Made by a program: the position numbers and the translations under genes. Under the pieces are notes generated by a model. The model was not told the origin of the DNA. It did not search any database and was given only the letters and a program-made list of their open reading frames with translations. A DNA stretch of 64,000 nt from Cypionkella psychrotolerans (GTDB lineage: Bacteria > Pseudomonadota > Alphaproteobacteria > Rhodobacterales > Rhodobacteraceae), in contig NZ_LGIC01000065.1 of assembly GCF_001294535.1 (NCBI RefSeq), positions 186,001 through 250,000 on the forward strand. Reading direction: 5' to 3'. Of the stretch, positions 60,217 to 64,000 are shown piece by piece. Positions within the stretch are counted from its first letter, which is position 1. Each line of letters opens with the position of its first letter.

Positions 60217-60999
60217 TTATTTCAGAACGGTGAAGCCTTGGGCAGTGAACACGGCGGCGCTTGCATCGCTGGATAACGCCTCCAGAAAGCTCTGCGCTGC
60301 GGGCTTTGTGCTAGAGGCGAGAGTAGCGGCAGGGTAGACGATTGGTTTGTGGCTGTCGCTCGGGAAGGTGCCCACAACTGTCACCTTATCGCCGGATTCG
60401 TCGTCGGCGATGGCATCTGAGGCGTAGACGATGCCGTAGGGGGCTTCGCCTGCGGCGACCAGTGCGAGGGCGGCGCGGACGTTGTCGGATTGTGCGACAT
60501 TGGCTTCGATGGAGGACCACAGGCCGAGGCTTTCCAAGGCTTCCTTGCCGTATTGGCCAGCGGGAACGGAATCTACCGTGGCCATCGACAGCTTGCCGTC
60601 GCCCAGAAGTGCTTTCAGATCAAGGTCTTTGGAGATTTCGACCGGGGCGGCTTTGCTAGCGGCGACCAGCACAAGGGTGTTGCCAAGGATGTCTTTGCGG
60701 CTGTCTTTGTTGATCAGGTTTTCGTCCGAAAGCGTGTCCATCCACTTCTTCGAGGCGGAGATGAACAGATCAGCGGGCGCCCCTTGCTCGATCTGCTTCG
60801 CCAGCTTGGCGGTGCTTTCATAGGAAATCACCACGGTATTGCCGGTTTGTTTTTGCCAATCGGCGGCGATGGTATCGAGGGCGTTCTTCAGAGATGCTGC
60901 GGCAAAGACGGTGATTTCTTCGGCAGAGGCGCTGACGGGCCACGCAAGGCTGGCGAGGAGGGCGGCGGTGAGGACGCTGCGGCGGGTGAAAAGGGTCAT
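60217..60999 (-). CDS. modA: Molybdate-binding periplasmic protein
   Basis: A 260-residue binding protein with signal peptide (MTLFTRRSVLTAALLASLAWPVSASA, twin Arg present). FAAASLKNALDTIA, SYESTAKLAKQIEQGAPADLFISAS and VPAGQYGKEAL are the oxyanion-contact stretches of ModA. It delivers molybdate (or tungstate) to ModB. The ATG at 60999 follows CGGAGG. A palindrome for ModE lies 13-34 bases upstream. Confidence 0.95.
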   Translation of the reverse strand: MTLFTRRSVLTAALLASLAWPVSASAEEITVFAAASLKNALDTIAADWQKQTGNTVVISYESTAKLAKQIEQGAPADLFISASKKWMDTLSDENLINKDSRKDILGNTLVLVAASKAAPVEISKDLDLKALLGDGKLSMATVDSVPAGQYGKEALESLGLWSSIEANVAQSDNVRAALALVAAGEAPYGIVYASDAIADDESGDKVTVVGTFPSDSHKPIVYPAATLASSTKPAAQSFLEALSSDASAAVFTAQGFTVLK

Positions 61000-61011
61000 G
61001 AAGCCTCCGGT

Positions 61012-61033
61012 GATATGTTTCGACAAACATATC
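61012..61033 (-). promoter_or_regulatory. Palindromic ModE-type operator before modA
   Basis: GATATGTTT (61012-61020) and AAACATATC (61025-61033) form a perfect 9-bp inverted repeat around CGAC. Its AT-rich arms beginning with GAT/ATC and location just before modA match a molybdate-responsive ModE/MopAB operator in general form. Confidence 0.65.
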
Positions 61034-61056
61034 GCTGGGGCGGCGCGGTGCAAGCA

Positions 61057-61416
61057 TTATTTCCGTTCGGGAATATCGCGGAGCAGGCCCTGCAGGTCTT
61101 GCAGGTGCGGGGCGGTGGCCAGTGCTGTGGCGGCCTCCGCCGCACGGTAATGACTGATCACCGCCAGCCCCGTTGCGGTGACCTGCGCGCCGCCGCCCTT
61201 TGCCCCGCCCCGCGCGCTTGTCACCAGTGGATCGCTGAAGGCGGCGTTCATTTCTTCAACCAGCATCCAAGCGCGCTTGTAGCTCATCTCCATCGCGCGG
61301 CCCGCGGCGGAGATGGAACCGGTGTCGCGGATATGCTCCAGCAGCGTAATCTTGCCGGGACCGAGTTTGGTGCCGCCGAAGTAGAAGCGCAGCAGGGTGT
61401 GGGGCGTGGGTTTCAT
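61057..61416 (-). CDS. ModE-type regulator, DNA-binding domain only
   Basis: A 119-residue winged helix protein: GKITLLEHIRDTGSISAAGRAMEMSYKRAWMLVEEMN with GGAKGGGAQVT, the ModE N-terminal DNA-binding domain. E. coli ModE continues with two molybdate-binding mop domains (total 262); here they are absent, so molybdate sensing must occur in another way or by another protein. ATG at 61416 follows GGGAG. It lies directly upstream of modABC on the same strand with the operator in between. Short ModE forms are known in alphaproteobacteria. Confidence 0.85.
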   Translation of the reverse strand: MKPTPHTLLRFYFGGTKLGPGKITLLEHIRDTGSISAAGRAMEMSYKRAWMLVEEMNAAFSDPLVTSARGGAKGGGAQVTATGLAVISHYRAAEAATALATAPHLQDLQGLLRDIPERK

Positions 61417-61455
61417 CAGCGAAGACTCCCGCCAAACCGCGCGCAATGCAAGGGG

Positions 61456-63147
61456 CTATGGCGTGAGGGTCTGGCGGTTGGCGTGGGCAAGCTGGGCGGT
61501 GAGTTGGGCGATCTCCGTGCTGCGCCGCTCCGGCGACCAAGCTTTGGCGGTGGCGATGATGTCGGCGATTTGGGCGAGGTCGGCGGCGTTCAGCGCGCCG
61601 GTGACGGCGAGTGTGGTGCGGCGCAGCACGAGATCTGACAGGTGCTCGACGGCTTCGCTGCGGGCGATCCAGTCGATTTCGGCCGCGCTGTAGGCGGTTG
61701 CGTGCGGCAGGCGGTCCGCGTCGGCGTAGGGCGATTTGTGGGCGACAAGGCTGGTCAGGCTGGTGCCGTAGCGGGTGAATAGCTCTGCGGCGCGGGCAAG
61801 GGTAAGGCCCCCGGTGGCGGCCGCGCTGGCGATCAGGCGGGATTTGGCTGCGTTGTCAGCGGGATAGGCTTTGCCGCCGCCGATGCCAAGCGCGCGGGTG
61901 GAAATGCGGCGAGGGTGGTTCAGGCGGTTCAGGCAGGTGTCGGCGACCTCCTCGGCAAAGCCCCGGAAGGTGGTCCATTTGCCACCGACCAGCGAGATGA
62001 TCGGGTAGGGGCGCTCGGCGGTAGCTTCCAGCGCCGGTGCGGAATGGTCGCGGCTGATCAAGCCGGGGGTGGCTGCATCTGAGGCGGGCAGCGGCCGGAT
62101 ACCGGAATAGGCGTAGATGATATGCTCATGATCAAACGGCAGACCGGGCAGCAAAGCGCGCAGAGCGGTGAGGAAATAGGCGATCTCGTCATCCTCACAG
62201 CGGACGTTTTCGGGGTCGGCGGCTTTGATATCGGTCGATCCCACCAGCGCCTTACCGAGGTAATCATAGACCAAAAGGATGCGGCCATCGTCGGCCTCAA
62301 AATAGATCATTTGGCCGTTCAGCATTTTCAGAAGCTGCGGGTGGTCGAGCAGGATATGCGAACCTTTGGTGCCGCCGATCAGCTTGGTCTGCGCGCCCAA
62401 AGCGGCGTTGACGCGGTCAATCCACGGGCCTGCGGCATTGATCACCAGTTTCGGGCGGATGGTGAAGGCGGCGCCATCCTCGCGGGTGAAGGTGAGCGCG
62501 GAGCCGTTGTGGGCGCTGATCTGGGTATAGTTCAGGGCTAAAGCAGTTTGGTTGGCCGCCATGCCATCGGCGAGAAGCTCCCAAACCAGCCGCTCGGGAC
62601 CTGCGATTTTGGCGTCGTAATATAGACCCGAGGCGACGATGCGCGGGGTCATTTGCGGAAATTCGGCGAGGGTTTTGGCACGGGATTTCATCTTGTGGTG
62701 CGGCATGACGTTGGCGCGGCTGCCGTAGTAATCGTAGATCGTGAGGCCGACTTTCAGCAGTAGCGCGCCCCGGCTGCGGGCGGCGGTGGTCGATCCGAAC
62801 AGGGTGCGCAGTGCCGCCCAAACCCCTTTGGTCCAAGAGAAAATCGGGATCAGCGTCGGCAGCGGGGTGACGGCGTGGGGGGCGTTTTTGAGCAGCAGAT
62901 TGCGCTCTAGCGTGGATTGCGCGACGAGGCGGAACTCTCCGGTTTCCAGATATTTCAAACCACCGTGGATCATCCTTGAAGGGGCCGCAGAGGTGCCGCC
63001 GCCGAAATCACCCTTCTCGACGATCAGCACGCGCAGGCCTTGTTCGGCGAGGTCGCGAAACAGGCCCGCCCCATTGATACCTGCGCCGAGGATCAGCACA
63101 TCGGTGCCGTTTTCCGACAGGTCTTGCAGGCGGGTGTCGTATGTCAT
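61456..63147 (-). CDS. glpD: FAD-dependent glycerol-3-phosphate dehydrogenase family protein
   Basis: A 563-residue flavoprotein. FAD-binding VLILGAGINGAGLFRDLAEQG is followed by FGGGTSAAPSRMIHGGLKYL, both typical of GlpD, and GSTDIKAADPENVRCEDDEI and VGGKWTTFRGFAEEV toward the C-terminal domain. It oxidises glycerol 3-phosphate to dihydroxyacetone phosphate at the membrane and passes electrons to quinone. Related enzymes act on erythritol 4-phosphate in erythritol operons (EryB); the kinase end and DeoR gene upstream leave both options. It overlaps the deoR-type gene by four bases. Confidence 0.88.
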   Translation of the reverse strand: MTYDTRLQDLSENGTDVLILGAGINGAGLFRDLAEQGLRVLIVEKGDFGGGTSAAPSRMIHGGLKYLETGEFRLVAQSTLERNLLLKNAPHAVTPLPTLIPIFSWTKGVWAALRTLFGSTTAARSRGALLLKVGLTIYDYYGSRANVMPHHKMKSRAKTLAEFPQMTPRIVASGLYYDAKIAGPERLVWELLADGMAANQTALALNYTQISAHNGSALTFTREDGAAFTIRPKLVINAAGPWIDRVNAALGAQTKLIGGTKGSHILLDHPQLLKMLNGQMIYFEADDGRILLVYDYLGKALVGSTDIKAADPENVRCEDDEIAYFLTALRALLPGLPFDHEHIIYAYSGIRPLPASDAATPGLISRDHSAPALEATAERPYPIISLVGGKWTTFRGFAEEVADTCLNRLNHPRRISTRALGIGGGKAYPADNAAKSRLIASAAATGGLTLARAAELFTRYGTSLTSLVAHKSPYADADRLPHATAYSAAEIDWIARSEAVEHLSDLVLRRTTLAVTGALNAADLAQIADIIATAKAWSPERRSTEIAQLTAQLAHANRQTLTP

Positions 63148-63917
63148 GGGGTTTCCGTTTCGATCAGATGCAGCCGCACGCCGGCGGCTTTCAGGGCGCA
63201 GGCTTCAGCGGCAGGCAGGGCGGCGCCCGTCAGCACGGCGTCAAAGGCGGTGAGGGGGGCCAAGGCGTGTAGGGCGGAGCGGCCGAATTTCTCGTGGTTC
63301 AACAACAGGATACGGGCGTTGGCGGCGGCCATCATCGCTTGCTTTGCACGGGTGACTTGGGCGTCTTGGATGTAAGCCGTGCCGTTCTGCGCGGCCGAGG
63401 CCGAGCAGATCAGCACATTGGCGCGCAAGTTGGGCAAAGCGGTTTCGCAAAGATGGCCGATGAAGGCGTTGTAGGTGGCATGATACTGGCCGCCAAGGCA
63501 GATCAGGGTGATGTCGTCAGCCCCGGTCAGGGTCTGGATCGAGGCGACGCTGTTGGTGATTATCGTCAGCGGGACGATTTGCGGTAGTAACGGGGCGAGG
63601 GCGTGGCTGGTGCTGGAGTCGTCCAGCATCACCACTTGGCCGGGCGCGATATAGCGCAGCGCGGCACGGGCGAGGGCAGATTTCTCGGCGCTGGCGACGG
63701 TTTGGCGATAGCGGAACAGGCTTTCGTAGACGCCAGAGGGCAGGGCGCTGACAGCGCCATGCAGTTTGCGCAGCAGGCCCGCTTGCGCGAGTTGGTCGAT
63801 ATGGCGGTGGATGGTCATGCGCGAGACGCCAAAACGCTGCACCAGATCGTCGATTCGGGCCTCACCCTGTTGCAAGACATAGGCGGCGATTTCTTCGCGG
63901 CGGGTTTCGGGGGTCAT
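63144..63917 (-). CDS. DeoR-family transcriptional regulator
   Basis: A 257-residue regulator: N-terminal winged HTH (RREEIAAYVLQQGEARIDDLVQRFGVSRMTIHRHIDQL) and the DeoR sensor domain (LDDSSTSHALAPLLPQ, ITNSVASIQTL, CLGGQYHATYNAFIGHL). It probably senses a phosphorylated sugar or polyol and controls the operon in which it is embedded, between the kinase gene and glpD; both junctions are four-base ATGA overlaps. Confidence 0.9.
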   Translation of the reverse strand: MTPETRREEIAAYVLQQGEARIDDLVQRFGVSRMTIHRHIDQLAQAGLLRKLHGAVSALPSGVYESLFRYRQTVASAEKSALARAALRYIAPGQVVMLDDSSTSHALAPLLPQIVPLTIITNSVASIQTLTGADDITLICLGGQYHATYNAFIGHLCETALPNLRANVLICSASAAQNGTAYIQDAQVTRAKQAMMAAANARILLLNHEKFGRSALHALAPLTAFDAVLTGAALPAAEACALKAAGVRLHLIETETP

Positions 63918-64000
63918 GGCACGAGGGCTTCGATTTCGGGCCAGAGCGGGGCGATGGCGTCGGTGATTTTAGTGTAAAGCTGAAAGCGTTTTTCATACGC
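63914..64000 (-). CDS. C-terminus of a kinase, probably FGGY family (partial)
   Basis: The last 28 residues of a protein entering from the right edge, ending ...RFQLYTKITDAIAPLWPEIEALVP. The Y..RF.LY pattern near the end resembles the C-terminus of FGGY sugar/polyol kinases (erythritol or xylulose type) more than GlpK. Its stop overlaps the deoR-type start (ATGA). Little else can be said from so short a piece. Confidence 0.4.
   Translation of the reverse strand, partial: AYEKRFQLYTKITDAIAPLWPEIEALVP

Overview
The window is a piece of alphaproteobacterial chromosome, most likely from the Rhodobacterales (Rhodobacter/Roseobacter relatives). The reasons are a strongly G/C-biased third codon position, an sdhCDAB operon, a near-complete set of ethylmalonyl-CoA pathway genes (ccr, ecm, an mcl2-type malyl-CoA thioesterase, mch) in place of a glyoxylate shunt, a luxR-luxI pair, DUF6455 and DUF1737 proteins, and a short intergenic repeat (core GGGAGTATTT.GGCCAA) of the kind scattered through genomes of this group. 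No rRNA, tRNA, CRISPR array, prophage or replication origin was recognised. Genes are truncated at both ends: pepT on the left and the C-terminus of an FGGY-type kinase on the right.

Layout. 1-3.1 kb: pepT, a glycosyltransferase, an AT-richer orphan gene and repeat-rich spacers. 3.1-4.0 kb: a complete IS5/IS427-type insertion sequence with CTAG target duplication and a -1 frameshift site. 4.1-9.8 kb: mdh, a TauE/SafE-type permease, then mcl2, an NnrU-like protein, DUF1737, mch and a secreted DUF4344 metallopeptidase. 10.0-14.4 kb: sdhC-sdhD-sdhA, three small lipoprotein genes, sdhB and a terminator. 15.0-17.0 kb: a quorum-sensing locus with luxR, luxI and a divergent gene encoding only an autoinducer-binding domain. 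17-22.6 kb: small accessory genes, a DUF1989 protein, an aldo/keto reductase, an atypical SHMT-like enzyme with a divergent LysR regulator, deoD and DUF6455. 22.7-28.1 kb: ecm and ccr flanking a small secreted protein and a PlsB-like acyltransferase. 28.3-34.7 kb: a RecD-like helicase, small genes, trpF, lapA, ihfB, rpsA and a cytochrome c. 34.8-43.2 kb: a dihydroxyacetone-type kinase with a two-ATPase polyol/sugar ABC transporter and a divergent LacI regulator with tandem operators. 43.9-46.3 kb: an RTX serralysin-like metalloprotease. 46.6-57.4 kb: a rare-sugar catabolic island under a SorC regulator. 57.5-61.4 kb: a bestrophin-like protein, modABC and a short ModE. 61.5-64 kb: glpD, a DeoR regulator and the kinase end.

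How the genes fit together. C2/C4 metabolism is prominent: Ccr and Ecm carry crotonyl-CoA toward methylsuccinyl-CoA, while Mch and the malyl-CoA thioesterase act in the mesaconyl/malyl part of the cycle, feeding succinate and malate to Sdh and Mdh. The two ABC systems and their kinases, aldolase and epimerase point to uptake of polyols or rare sugars that end as triose phosphates, where GlpD also delivers carbon. The parts that look least described are the autoinducer-binding-only protein next to luxRI, with two GACnGTC dyads exactly 21 bp apart before luxI, the three lipoproteins inside the sdh operon, and the ROK/P-loop kinase fusion of the sugar island.
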